From assembly GCF_019457885.1 (NCBI RefSeq), contig NZ_JAHZST010000003.1, positions 434,001-498,000 on the forward strand: a DNA stretch of 64,000 nt. Reading direction: 5' to 3'. Below the pieces are notes generated by a model. It searched no databases. It worked only from the letters and a program-made list of their open reading frames with translations, and was not told the origin of the DNA. Numbering within the stretch: the first letter of the stretch is position 1; the number at the start of each line of letters is the position of its first letter. The position numbers were made by a program, and so were the translations under genes. Shown piece after piece: positions 50,838 through 58,844 of the stretch. This DNA is from Shewanella nanhaiensis. Its GTDB lineage: Bacteria; Pseudomonadota; Gammaproteobacteria; Enterobacterales; Shewanellaceae.

Positions 50838-52139
50838 CTAATGGTTATGAATATCGAAACCAGATTTAGCCTGCTCTGACGCTAAGAAAAAGGCGCCGGA
50901 AACCACAACCTGACTACCAACGGCTAATCCACGAACCAGATTCATGCCACGTTGGCTCTCAACCACATCGACTTCGACAGCTTCAAAACCATCTTCATCT
51001 TGAATAAATACCTGCCAATCCCCATCACCACCGCGAGTTAAGGCCGCATCCGGTAACACAAAACCAGTTTCGATAGAATCAGGCAGGTAAAGTTCTGCAA
51101 ATTGACCTGCGTGGATCACATGGCCTGGATTTTCCAAACTCACCAAGATCTGCTCGGTGCGAGTCACACTGTCCAACTCATGAGAGCGACCAATCACTTT
51201 TGCCTCTAAACTTCTCTCACCCACACGCACTAAAGCCACGCTGCCTATACTCACCTTTTCAGACTGAGCTGGTGTCACTTGCGCCTCAACCCACAAATGA
51301 GACTCATCGGTTAGCTGCATTAGAGCTGTTCCCGCAGGCACTATCTGTCCTAACTTGGCTAAGTCTTGCTGAACACGGCCATTGATCGGCGCTAACAGTT
51401 GGTAACTACCTATGTTGCCTGGGTTCGACTCCAGCTGAGCTATCTGCTTTGAGGTCATCTTCATCGCTTCTAAAATCGCGCGCTTTAACTCGGCATCGAC
51501 TTGAGCTTGAAGGCGGCGGCTCGCACTCACCGCACTCTTGCTCATACGGCTAACTCGGCTCCACTCAGCAGCGGCATTAATGTAATCAGCCTGAGCCTGT
51601 GCAACAGCAACGCCACCTAATGTCAGCAGTGCTTGCCCCTGTGTCACCTCTTGCCCAGGAACCACATGACGCTGCTCGACTCTGACATCCAACTGCGGTG
51701 CTAAGGTCATGGTTTTATCACGGTCGACCACTAAGGTTGCAGTGGCAACCGCCTCTAAACTGAAGGTGGCAACGGCTAACTTCTCAACCTGAATATTGGC
51801 CAGCGCTAGCTGCTCATCAGAGAGCACTAGAGCGTGAGACTCCTCTTCAGCCTCGCCAGCTCCGTGGCCATGTCCATCATCGGCCACTACTTTTGACTCT
51901 CCATCGTGATCATGGCTCTCCTCATTTTGATGAGCAATCTCCTCCAGATGAGGCTCGCCTGAGCCACTCTCAATGGATGTGTGCTCATGACCGTCACCAG
52001 CCAATGCCGCGTTAGGAATAGAGATAGCCGCCGCTAAGGTGATAAATAGCCCAAAACGTTTTGCACTAAACATGGCTTTCGCGATCGCCTTGGTAATGGC
52101 GTTAACTTCAATAATCTTTAAATCTGTATTGTGTTTCAT
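50838..52139 (-). CDS. RND efflux periplasmic adaptor (CzcB-like)
   Basis: 433 residues from the ATG ending at 52139; the frame is open 17 codons further, but that would overlap the upstream TolC-like gene and delay the signal sequence. A signal/anchor helix (about 30-45 in this reading) is followed by a His-rich segment (HDHDGE, GHGHGAGE; about 60-95), then lipoyl/barrel-sandwich, helical-hairpin and beta-barrel adaptor domains. The His-rich stretch may bind metal before handover to the pump. It couples the inner-membrane permease to the outer-membrane channel. Confidence 0.92.
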   Translation of the reverse strand: MKHNTDLKIIEVNAITKAIAKAMFSAKRFGLFITLAAAISIPNAALAGDGHEHTSIESGSGEPHLEEIAHQNEESHDHDGESKVVADDGHGHGAGEAEEESHALVLSDEQLALANIQVEKLAVATFSLEAVATATLVVDRDKTMTLAPQLDVRVEQRHVVPGQEVTQGQALLTLGGVAVAQAQADYINAAAEWSRVSRMSKSAVSASRRLQAQVDAELKRAILEAMKMTSKQIAQLESNPGNIGSYQLLAPINGRVQQDLAKLGQIVPAGTALMQLTDESHLWVEAQVTPAQSEKVSIGSVALVRVGERSLEAKVIGRSHELDSVTRTEQILVSLENPGHVIHAGQFAELYLPDSIETGFVLPDAALTRGGDGDWQVFIQDEDGFEAVEVDVVESQRGMNLVRGLAVGSQVVVSGAFFLASEQAKSGFDIHNH

Positions 52140-52155
52140 AATGATAAATTCCAAT

Positions 52156-53505
52156 CTAATGAGAAAGCGTACTGGTGTTAGCAGCCGCACTTAAACCTGC
52201 TGGTAGCTGAGCGTTAAGGAAGCTCTCTAGCTGGCCACTGGCGCCCATCCACTCGAGCCAGCTCGAGTAAAGTGCGGTCTCCAGTGACAAGCCTGCGAGG
52301 AAACTGCTCGACAGTTGGCGCTGACTCTGCAGGTAATCACTGGTGTTGATGTCACCCGCTTTCCACTGCTGACCTAACGCTAACGCCGCTTCCTGACCTG
52401 AATGGAACACTAACTCGCGCCACTCCTGATAACGCTCAGTGAGTCTTGGCAGACTTAGATTGAATTTCTTCTGTTGCTGAGTAAGCACGCGTTCACGCGC
52501 AAGATAACTCTGCTCAGCGACAGCGATCTCCTGACCTGCAACGGCTAAGGTATCGCTGTAGTTGTTACGGATCTGCAGAGGAATAGATAAGCCCAGCCCT
52601 AGTTTATTCTCCTCACCTTCACGCTCAGCACTCAAGCTGATAGTTGGATCGGCAGAGGTATCCGCTTTCACCTGCTGTGCCACTACTTTCGCCAGTAACA
52701 CCTGCTGGTATGCGCTCTTTAAGGCGGGCAGTTGCGGATCAACCTGTTTAGAGACAAGGGAGGTTGTTAATGCACTTAAGAAGCCGTTAAAAGGCAGATC
52801 GCTACTGCCTAGTAACATCAACACACCCGCATCAGCCGTGATAGATGCCTGCTCAGCAACCGCATAATCTGCCGCCTTGCTGGCAACATCAAGCTGGATA
52901 AGCTGCAGCTCTACCGCAGACAGATCGCCTAGCTCCATCTGCTGCACCGCTATCTTTAGCTGAGTCTTAGCCGATGCCAACTGCTGTTTTTGAAACGCTA
53001 ACGCCTTGCTCGCCTGTGATTGCTCAACCAATGCAAGTAAAGTATTTGCCAGCATCTGACTCCGCTCTAAGGCAATATCAGATAGCAAAATTTCAGCTTC
53101 CAGTTGGGCTTTACGGGTTGCGGCGCCACGCTTATCTCCCCAATCTATGGTCTGACTAATATCCAGAGAGTAAGTGTCTTCTGAGGCATTTTGGTAATTA
53201 AGACCAAGCTCAGGGTTGTACACCGCTTGATCGGCAGCCTTGATCATAAGCTTGGCCTGCTTGCGCTTAGCTTCTTGAGCTAAAACTTCAGGCAGAGCAT
53301 TAAAATCTTGCATTAGCTCTGGGAGCCAAACGCTAAAGACCGCCCCCGCTTCATCTTGAGCTATTGGGGTTTGAGAGTTCTGCATTATAGGTGCAGTATT
53401 TGAGCCCTCTGCCGCTAAATTTGAGTCTGCTGTTGCCGCCTGCACATACAGTGCTCCACCCGCCATATAGGCAAGCAATAAGCTGGCAATGATAGTTTTT
53501 TTCAT
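52156..53505 (-). CDS. TolC-family outer-membrane channel (CzcC-like)
   Basis: 449 residues from the ATG ending at 53505, which has AAAGGAAA upstream and starts a good signal peptide (MKKTIIASLLLAYMAGGALYVQAA). The rest is long alpha-helical coiled-coil stretches with the repeated outer-membrane efflux protein pattern (LELQLIQLDVASK, DINTSDYLQSQRQL near the C-terminus). First gene of the czc-type operon; only 16 bp separate it from the adaptor. Confidence 0.9.
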   Translation of the reverse strand: MKKTIIASLLLAYMAGGALYVQAATADSNLAAEGSNTAPIMQNSQTPIAQDEAGAVFSVWLPELMQDFNALPEVLAQEAKRKQAKLMIKAADQAVYNPELGLNYQNASEDTYSLDISQTIDWGDKRGAATRKAQLEAEILLSDIALERSQMLANTLLALVEQSQASKALAFQKQQLASAKTQLKIAVQQMELGDLSAVELQLIQLDVASKAADYAVAEQASITADAGVLMLLGSSDLPFNGFLSALTTSLVSKQVDPQLPALKSAYQQVLLAKVVAQQVKADTSADPTISLSAEREGEENKLGLGLSIPLQIRNNYSDTLAVAGQEIAVAEQSYLARERVLTQQQKKFNLSLPRLTERYQEWRELVFHSGQEAALALGQQWKAGDINTSDYLQSQRQLSSSFLAGLSLETALYSSWLEWMGASGQLESFLNAQLPAGLSAAANTSTLSH

Positions 53506-53670
53506 CGTATTTCCTTTCCCCAAAGGCCATAAAAATGCACTAATGCTCAGGCGAAACATTCAAGTTCCAGCAAGGTTTAGGCACAAGGCTAAATGGGGGT
53601 AAAAAAGTGAGGTACAGCCAGAGATCAGATAGATCTATGCTGTGCCGTAATGCTTTTTAACTCATTAAGG

Positions 53671-54144
53671 TTATACGATTGGAGGGCGGTAATTTAACGT
53701 GGCTTCTGGTGGCAGGTATTGTTCTACACTGGCCACAAGTTCATCCCCTTTGGGAATAGAGGGCACCATAGTGGTGATAGACATAGCTGTCACGTGACCA
53801 CCGTGACACTGGCAATCTAAACAGAGATCGAAGGTCTGAGTTTCGGTTTTACTGATCAAATGGTTATGTTTAGCGCCTGGAAGATCGAAAGACTGGCTAA
53901 TATTTGCATCGCTGCTAGATGAAAGTGGAACATCAGTTTCAACACTGCAGGTACAATCGATACACTGGGCTAAGCTGGTGATCTGGGCGGTAAACTCCAG
54001 ATGTGGGTGGTTTTCGCTCTCCTCTTCATGATCCCCAAGATGCAACTGATGCGCGCCTAAGTTTGCCCCTGCGAATTGCAGTAGCACAACAGCGACCATC
54101 ATAAGAGCGATCTTGTGAGTAAATTGACGAAAAGAGTGCTTCAA
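53671..54144 (-). CDS. exported Cys/His-rich putative metal-binding protein
   Basis: 157 residues starting at TTG, with AAAGG six bases upstream. A signal peptide (hydrophobic residues about 12-28, cleavage near GANLGA) precedes a tail rich in His and Asp/Glu (HQLHLGDHEEE, HPHLEF). It has two Cys motifs, CIDCTC and CLDCQCHGGH, about 45 residues apart. It lies 165 bp upstream of the czc-type operon on the same strand and looks like a periplasmic metal chaperone or sensor for that system. No family assigned. Confidence 0.65.
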   Translation of the reverse strand: MKHSFRQFTHKIALMMVAVVLLQFAGANLGAHQLHLGDHEEESENHPHLEFTAQITSLAQCIDCTCSVETDVPLSSSSDANISQSFDLPGAKHNHLISKTETQTFDLCLDCQCHGGHVTAMSITTMVPSIPKGDELVASVEQYLPPEATLNYRPPIV

Positions 54145-54311
54145 AAAATACCTTTATAAATAGCGTTTTGGGAACTTACTTTTATTCAGACTGACATTGT
54201 ATTCAAAAGTTCCACGGTAACAAGCCTTTCTACCTACTACCGTGAATCAACTATCTAAAATCGAGATCTCTGTGCACTTTGTCAAAAGATCTCTGACACT
54301 GTAAACAATAT

Positions 54312-54512
54312 TTACTTAAATACACAGTGCTTAGCGTAATCTGTCGCTTCGTTGGTTGACCAATCACCTTTATCTTTTTCGCTCATCTGCTTACACCACT
54401 TCTCGCTGCCCACTTCAGGCGCACAACCACTTAGGCTGAGAACAAACACACTCGCCATCAAGACAGAGAAAGTAGCAGAAACAGTTTTAGTTAACTTGGT
54501 AGATAAAGACAT
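54312..54512 (-). CDS. DUF3012-family small lipoprotein
   Basis: 66 residues with a lipoprotein signal ending LSLSGC (lipobox; Cys30 as the lipidated residue), then a short mature part with two further Cys (EKWCKQMSEKDKGDWSTNEA, KHC) that matches the DUF3012 family. Function unknown. A clear AAGGAAATGTC ribosome-binding stretch precedes the ATG. Confidence 0.8.
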   Translation of the reverse strand: MSLSTKLTKTVSATFSVLMASVFVLSLSGCAPEVGSEKWCKQMSEKDKGDWSTNEATDYAKHCVFK

Positions 54513-54663
54513 GACATTTCCTTAAGTATTGGTGTTATTCGCATTTCCTTAGCGAATAACTTTTCTTATAAATAAACGGCTAGCCACTAGGACATGATGT
54601 GATCCGGCGCCGCTTTAGTAAACAAATAGAATAAACTATCTAACCTAGATAAAATAGACCATT

Positions 54664-55029
54664 CTACTTTTCTAAGCGTTCAGTCATCCAAGCTACCGCC
54701 TCAACTTTCGCCTCAAGCGGATACCAAGCCACCTCACTTTGCATAAAAGGCCCCATCAAACGTACAGCGTTACCAAACCAATCAGGGCCACCAACAAGCA
54801 CTAAAGCGTCGAAGTTATCTAAACGCACTTCACCACTGCCAGTCAGTGAATTTGCATCCCATCCCTCAAGTAGTACATCGGCCTCGACATAGAGAAAAAC
54901 CTTTCCCGTCTCACCACGACTCTGCTCAATCAAGGGTTTAAGTTTCTCTTGATAGTCTGAACTCGACAAACGCCCACTGGCAAAAAGGCTTATCACGCCT
55001 TCTGCAATATCTGGGATTTTACACAACAT
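54664..55029 (-). CDS. SpoIIAA-like (STAS/SEC14-type) protein
   Basis: 121 residues, soluble, with the pattern of SpoIIAA-like proteins: an early SSSDYQEKLKPLIE helix, KVFLYVEADV strand, then DALVLVGGPDWFGNAVRLMGPF and a late Y-P-L-E-A...A-V-A-W helix. These proteins are lipid- or nucleotide-binding-fold domains of unclear role. GGAG lies nine bases before the ATG. Divergent from arfB across 117 bp. Confidence 0.7.
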   Translation of the reverse strand: MLCKIPDIAEGVISLFASGRLSSSDYQEKLKPLIEQSRGETGKVFLYVEADVLLEGWDANSLTGSGEVRLDNFDALVLVGGPDWFGNAVRLMGPFMQSEVAWYPLEAKVEAVAWMTERLEK

Positions 55030-55146
55030 AGAAAATACTCCGAACAGATCAGTCTAATTGGGGGCAGCATAGCAAAAATAGTAAACATGAATAAATCCAT
55101 TTTAGTTTTGGTAAGATAGCCTTCCCCGAAGCTAAAGTAGTTTGCC

Positions 55147-55560
55147 ATGATTAAAATTTCAAATAGTGTCTCCCTTCAAGAAAATGAGATTGAATGGCAA
55201 TTTATCCGCTCAAGTGGCGCTGGCGGTCAACACCTAAATAAGGTGTCTACCGCCGCCCAGATAATCTTCGACATCAACGCCTCCTCCCTACCAGATTTTT
55301 ATAAACAGGCGCTGTTAAAAAAAGCCGACCATCGCATCACCAAGAGCGGCAAAATCATCATCAAGTGCCAAGCCAGCCGCAGCCAAGACTTTAATCGCCA
55401 AACCGCCTTGGAACAGTTTATTGAACTGGTTGCCAGTGTGGCCATAGTGCAGAAAAGACGGGTAGCGACCAAACCCACCAAGGGCAGCCAACGCAGGCGA
55501 GTAGATGCTAAAAAGCAGAAAGGGGCCACCAAGGCGCTGCGTCAAAACAAAGACTTTTGA
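55147..55560 (+). CDS. arfB: alternative ribosome-rescue factor ArfB (YaeJ)
   Basis: 137 residues: the release-factor catalytic GGQ motif at 26-28 in SSGAGGQHLNKV, a compact RF-like domain and a Lys/Arg-rich C-terminal tail (about 105-137) that enters the empty mRNA channel of stalled ribosomes. It hydrolyses peptidyl-tRNA on non-stop ribosomes. Length and tail match E. coli ArfB (140 residues). No anticodon-like codon-recognition domain is present, which distinguishes it from RF1/RF2. Confidence 0.92.
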   Translation: MIKISNSVSLQENEIEWQFIRSSGAGGQHLNKVSTAAQIIFDINASSLPDFYKQALLKKADHRITKSGKIIIKCQASRSQDFNRQTALEQFIELVASVAIVQKRRVATKPTKGSQRRRVDAKKQKGATKALRQNKDF

Positions 55561-55584
55561 CATTTGTCTCATCACAGGTGTTCT

Positions 55585-55920
55585 ACTTGCCCGATAGCAA
55601 GTTTCAAGTATCTTTTTGGTTGAGTTCATTGGGTTGGCTTGATGTTTGATGGTATTTAGGAAACCATAGCTTCAATTGTATTTATTGCTTGCAGCAGGTG
55701 CCGTGCAGGGATGCACCAATGTCGCAGTGGCAGGATGCCAAAGAGCGACCTGATGTGTAGCTACTTCTGTGGAACGCTATAAATATATCCCTATACGCTC
55801 TGTGGTTTCCAATAACTTCCCTGTTAAACGGCCAGCTCAGTATCCTTACCTCGCGCTCAAAGAGTTTCACAGGGTGAAACTTCGCCCTGAAACCGAAGCC
55901 CACAGCAGCATCTACATCAG
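55585..55920 (+). repeat. non-coding direct repeat, copy 1
   Basis: Starts ACTTGCCCGATAGCAAG and continues through a segment ending TTGCTTGCAGCAGG (about 55698), then a stretch of about 55 bases that is absent from copy 2, then GTAGCTACTTCTGTGG... to about 55920. Confidence 0.75.
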
Positions 55921-55985
55921 ATTATTCATCTCTTCGAACTTATCCCTCAGACGTTACAAGCTCATCTTTGGACAGAAGTTTACTG

Positions 55986-56200
55986 ACTTGCCCGATAGCA
56001 AGTTTCAAGTATCTTTTTGGTTGGGTTCATTGGAGTGATTTGGTGTTTGATGGTATCTAGAAAGCCATAGCTTCGATTGTATTTATTGCTTGCAGCAGGC
56101 TCACATGTAGCTACTTCTGTGGAACGCTATAAATATATCCCTATACGCTCTACGGTTTCGTCCCTGAAACCGAAGCCCACAGCTGCATCTACACTTGAGT
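55986..56200 (+). repeat. non-coding direct repeat, copy 2
   Basis: Same start and order of blocks as copy 1, shorter by the internal stretch and by part of the right side; many point differences, so the duplication is not very recent. Confidence 0.75.
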
Positions 56201-56461
56201 TCATATCTTCGATTTGAGCTAATTGATTATGATGCTTACCCAGAAACACAAAGAAAAGAATATAACACTCAAAAACCCATCAAGTAACGAACAAAATATA
56301 CAAATAGATATAAAATAGAGATATAAAAGAGCAAAAAAGGACAATAAAGCAGTTGATACCAAGAAGCACGGAGGAGTAGGTTCGAGGCTGTGACCTTATA
56401 CTATGTATAAAAATAGTAACGGCACACAATACCATTTAATAATTGACTAAAGGATTCTGTC

Positions 56462-57040
56462 ATGATTAAAAAAATAGGGGTTGCCTTTACCCTCTTACTT
56501 ATTAGCTCCTTATCCGTAGATGAAATATATAAATCAAGTTCAAATACTACAACATATTCGGTATCTATCGGCATACACTCAGCTTATGCTGGCTCAAATG
56601 ATTGGGATGATGAAGATGATGACTGGGAGGAAGACTATGATGACTGGGAGGAAGACTACAATGATTATCTCGATGAATGGGATCAAGAGATAGATCGATA
56701 CCAAGTTGTTGGACAAAAACTTAATTGGGACGAATATGAATTGGAAGAGTGGCTTGAAGAGCTGAAAGACGCTGAGGAAGGCCTCGAGCGAGAAGAGGAA
56801 GAACCGGATACAGACAATGGTATCGATGCTCAAGAACGATGTGAAATCGCAGCAACAGATAATAAGCGCGTTTGTCGAAATGTTGCTAATGCACTAGCAG
56901 CAAACACTGCTCTATTGTGTACTGGCTTCGTTAATCCAGGATCTATTGCTGTATGTGAAATAATCAATGGACTGGCTTGGGATGATGCATTATCCGCTTG
57001 TGATACAGCAGCCGAAGCAGCCAAAGCAAAGTGTGATTGA
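56462..57040 (+). CDS. very acidic secreted protein with Cys-rich C-terminus, unknown function
   Basis: 192 residues. A hydrophobic stretch at about 5-18 acts as a signal sequence, and an AYA-G cleavage-like site is found only near residue 43. Residues about 45-115 are extremely acidic (WDDEDDDWEEDYDDWEEDY...), including a DNA-level 21-bp tandem duplication at 56618-56659. The C-terminal about 75 residues contain six Cys and many Ala (CEIAATDNKRVC, LLCTG, VCEI, SACDTA, AKCD). I recognise no family. The gene has AAAGGA before the ATG and is the first of three AT-rich genes on this strand. Confidence 0.6.
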   Translation: MIKKIGVAFTLLLISSLSVDEIYKSSSNTTTYSVSIGIHSAYAGSNDWDDEDDDWEEDYDDWEEDYNDYLDEWDQEIDRYQVVGQKLNWDEYELEEWLEELKDAEEGLEREEEEPDTDNGIDAQERCEIAATDNKRVCRNVANALAANTALLCTGFVNPGSIAVCEIINGLAWDDALSACDTAAEAAKAKCD

Positions 57041-57075
57041 ACATAGCTTATATGATATTTTTAGAGGAATGAAAA

Positions 57076-57306
57076 ATGTTAAAATCAATTTTTATGACGT
57101 TACCAAAGAATCAAGGGCTTAGAAGTTTCGTTATCTATATGTCCGCAGTCTTGCCGTACTTTGCAATGTATTACATGGGAATAATATCGCAGTTACCCAC
57201 ACAATGGATGAATATTTTATGTTTGATAGCTTCAATTACTCTAGGATTTTTTACTGATGAAAATGGATGGAAAAACCCTTTTGTCAAACACGATGAAAAT
57301 AAGTAA
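57076..57306 (+). CDS. small two-helix membrane protein, unknown function
   Basis: 76 residues with two likely membrane helices (about 18-35 and 43-60) and a short charged C-terminus. A strong GAGGAATGAAAA ribosome-binding stretch precedes the ATG. It follows the acidic protein by 35 bp, so they may be cotranscribed. No family recognised. Confidence 0.6.
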   Translation: MLKSIFMTLPKNQGLRSFVIYMSAVLPYFAMYYMGIISQLPTQWMNILCLIASITLGFFTDENGWKNPFVKHDENK

Positions 57307-57327
57307 AGCTGTATAAAAGATATTTGA

Positions 57328-57354
57328 CCGCGAATAGATATTTTCTATTCGCGG
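57328..57354 (+). terminator. hairpin, possible terminator
   Basis: A perfect 11-bp stem (CCGCGAATAGA with its complement) and TATTT loop, 22 bp after the stop at 57306. It lacks a clean T run directly after the stem, so termination is not certain. Confidence 0.5.
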
Positions 57355-57407
57355 CTGGAACTTATTTAACTCAAATAGGATAGAATAGATAGAATTGCAG
57401 GTAATAA

Positions 57408-58274
57408 ATGAAATTAATTAAGCTAGGCATAATAGTTGCCATTATTATAGTTGTATTACTGCCCTTAGTTACTACATTCAGCAGTACAAACGAAAACAGT
57501 AAAGATCTTCCTAACATAGAAAAAACGACAGTATCTTCACTGCCCGAATTTAAACCTCAAGATATCCAGCTTCAGTCTAAACAAAGTAAAATTATAGCCT
57601 TTTCCCAAAACAATATAGATATACAAACAGAGCTACATAAAAAAGTACGTAAAGATATTGCTGCTGGTACCAGTGATGATCCAGAAATTCAGCAAGGCAT
57701 TGAAGTAGGTGAGAAAGCATTTGAAGTGCTGGTAGCAAAAGATTGGGACGCTCTATTAAATATTACTGATATCATTCAAGAAACTGCACCTGAGGCACTT
57801 GAAGTTCTTATCTTGCAAGCATTACTTCAAAATGCACCACTAGATGTTATTTTAGAACTACTCAACCGTGGAGCTGAATTACCCCCAAGTTCAATCCATA
57901 TATTAGTTGCTTCGGGTCAGCTGGATAAAATTAGAGTGTTAGAAAACTACGGTTTAGATCTCCATTATGCAAGCTCTATAACAGGTAACGCTTTTAATGT
58001 CGCTGTTAGCACTCAGGTTAAACCTTCGATATTTAAGTACTTATTGAGTAATGGAGTAAAAATAGACTCTAAAGTGAAAGGCCGTGATACTTTAGAGTCA
58101 GCTCTAAAAGACTTCTTTGAAACTGGAAAACAAATTGGTATTGTGAAGTTTCTAGTTAAAAATGGTGTACCTATTTCCTCATCCCATTATCAAATCATAA
58201 AAGCAAATAAGATTTTTGAAACAAAGCGTTATCAAGGTTTAATTTCATCAATTCCAGAACTAGAGCCACATTAA
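57408..58274 (+). CDS. membrane-anchored ankyrin-like repeat protein
   Basis: 288 residues. An N-terminal membrane helix (about 5-24) is followed by a Ser/Lys/Gln-rich linker and, from about residue 100, ankyrin-like helical repeats (ALEVLILQALLQNAPLDVILELLNRGAELP, IHILVASGQLDKIRVLENYGLDL, VKPSIFKYLLSNGVKID, IGIVKFLVKNGVPIS). The repeats would face the periplasm. Codon use is AT-rich compared with neighbours such as arfB and aroQ. Function unknown. Confidence 0.65.
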   Translation: MKLIKLGIIVAIIIVVLLPLVTTFSSTNENSKDLPNIEKTTVSSLPEFKPQDIQLQSKQSKIIAFSQNNIDIQTELHKKVRKDIAAGTSDDPEIQQGIEVGEKAFEVLVAKDWDALLNITDIIQETAPEALEVLILQALLQNAPLDVILELLNRGAELPPSSIHILVASGQLDKIRVLENYGLDLHYASSITGNAFNVAVSTQVKPSIFKYLLSNGVKIDSKVKGRDTLESALKDFFETGKQIGIVKFLVKNGVPISSSHYQIIKANKIFETKRYQGLISSIPELEPH

Positions 58275-58288
58275 ACCTCCAGCTTTAC

Positions 58289-58667
58289 CTCCGTGTAGCG
58301 CGGCGCTCTGTGGTGAGAATATCTTTGTTTTTTTATAAGAAAGAATGGATCCCGGAACAAGCCCGGGATGACGGCTATAGCACATGCTCAATTTTTGCTT
58401 TTGTTGTAAGCGAAGCGTTCCCGTAGCCACAGGATATTCCGTAAGCAGCGCGTTCTGTAGACGTTTGTCTCCATCTTTAACTCCGTGATCTCTGTGAAGC
58501 GCAGCGCTCTGTGGTGAGAATGTCTTCGTGCTTTTACAAGAAAGAATGGATCCCGGAACAAGCCCGGGATGACGGCAATAGCGCATGCTCAATTTTGCTT
58601 TTGTTGTAAGCGAAGCATTCCCGTAGCCATAGGTTATTCCGTAAGCAGCGCGTTTTGTACTCAAAAA
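58289..58667 (+). repeat. two tandem copies of a ~190-bp non-coding unit
   Basis: Copies start at about 58289 and 58481. Both contain GCTCTGTGGTGAGAAT, the palindromic GATCCCGGAACAAGCCCGGG core (about 58347 and 58549), GCTTTTGTTGTAAGCGAAGC, and CCGTAAGCAGCGCGTT. Only scattered differences separate them. Confidence 0.85.
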
Positions 58668-58689
58668 GTTGTCCGTAAGTTCATCTCAG

Positions 58690-58761
58690 CTTTTCTAGCA
58701 GCGAAGCGGCCTAACAGTGAGCCTGCGAACGTCCTCGTAGGCACGAAGTGCCGTCCTAGCA
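58690..58761 (+). repeat. dispersed repeat family, copy A
   Basis: Contains AGCAGCGAAGCGGC, GTGAGCCTGCGAAC and TAGGCACGAAGTGCCGT in this order. Related to copies at 60211-60280 and, inverted, 62790-62873. Confidence 0.7.
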
Positions 58762-58844
58762 ATCCCGAGCACCAAGACAAAAGCAATTCACCACAGAGAA
58801 CACGGAGGGCCACGGAGAGTAGCAACAAACAAAAACTCAGAGCA

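Larger units (their letters stand above)
55561..56461. other. 901-bp gene-free region built from repeats
   Basis: No credible gene; a 89-codon open frame at 55769 lies inside repeat sequence with no ribosome-binding site. Two related blocks (55585-55920 and 55986-56200) make up most of it; the last 250 bases are AT-rich and precede the acidic-protein gene. Confidence 0.65.
58275..58844. other. 570-bp gene-free region of repeats
   Basis: Two tandem copies of a roughly 190-bp unit (58289-58667), then one copy of a dispersed repeat (58690-58761), then a segment whose reverse complement resembles the start of the tandem unit (near 58790-58820). Open frames here run through the repeats and are not credible genes. 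Confidence 0.65.

Noticed and set aside
55769..56038. 89-codon open frame in the repeat region after arfB
   Set aside because: Lies within the duplicated non-coding block, and the second block does not preserve the frame.
58260..58664. 134-codon open frame on the minus strand after the ankyrin-like gene
   Set aside because: It runs through the two tandem repeat copies, so its protein is simply repeated twice; no ribosome-binding site or family pattern.
55585..58820. CRISPR array
   Set aside because: Repeats here are long (about 190-330 bp) and only two copies each, without regular short spacers; no cas genes are nearby.
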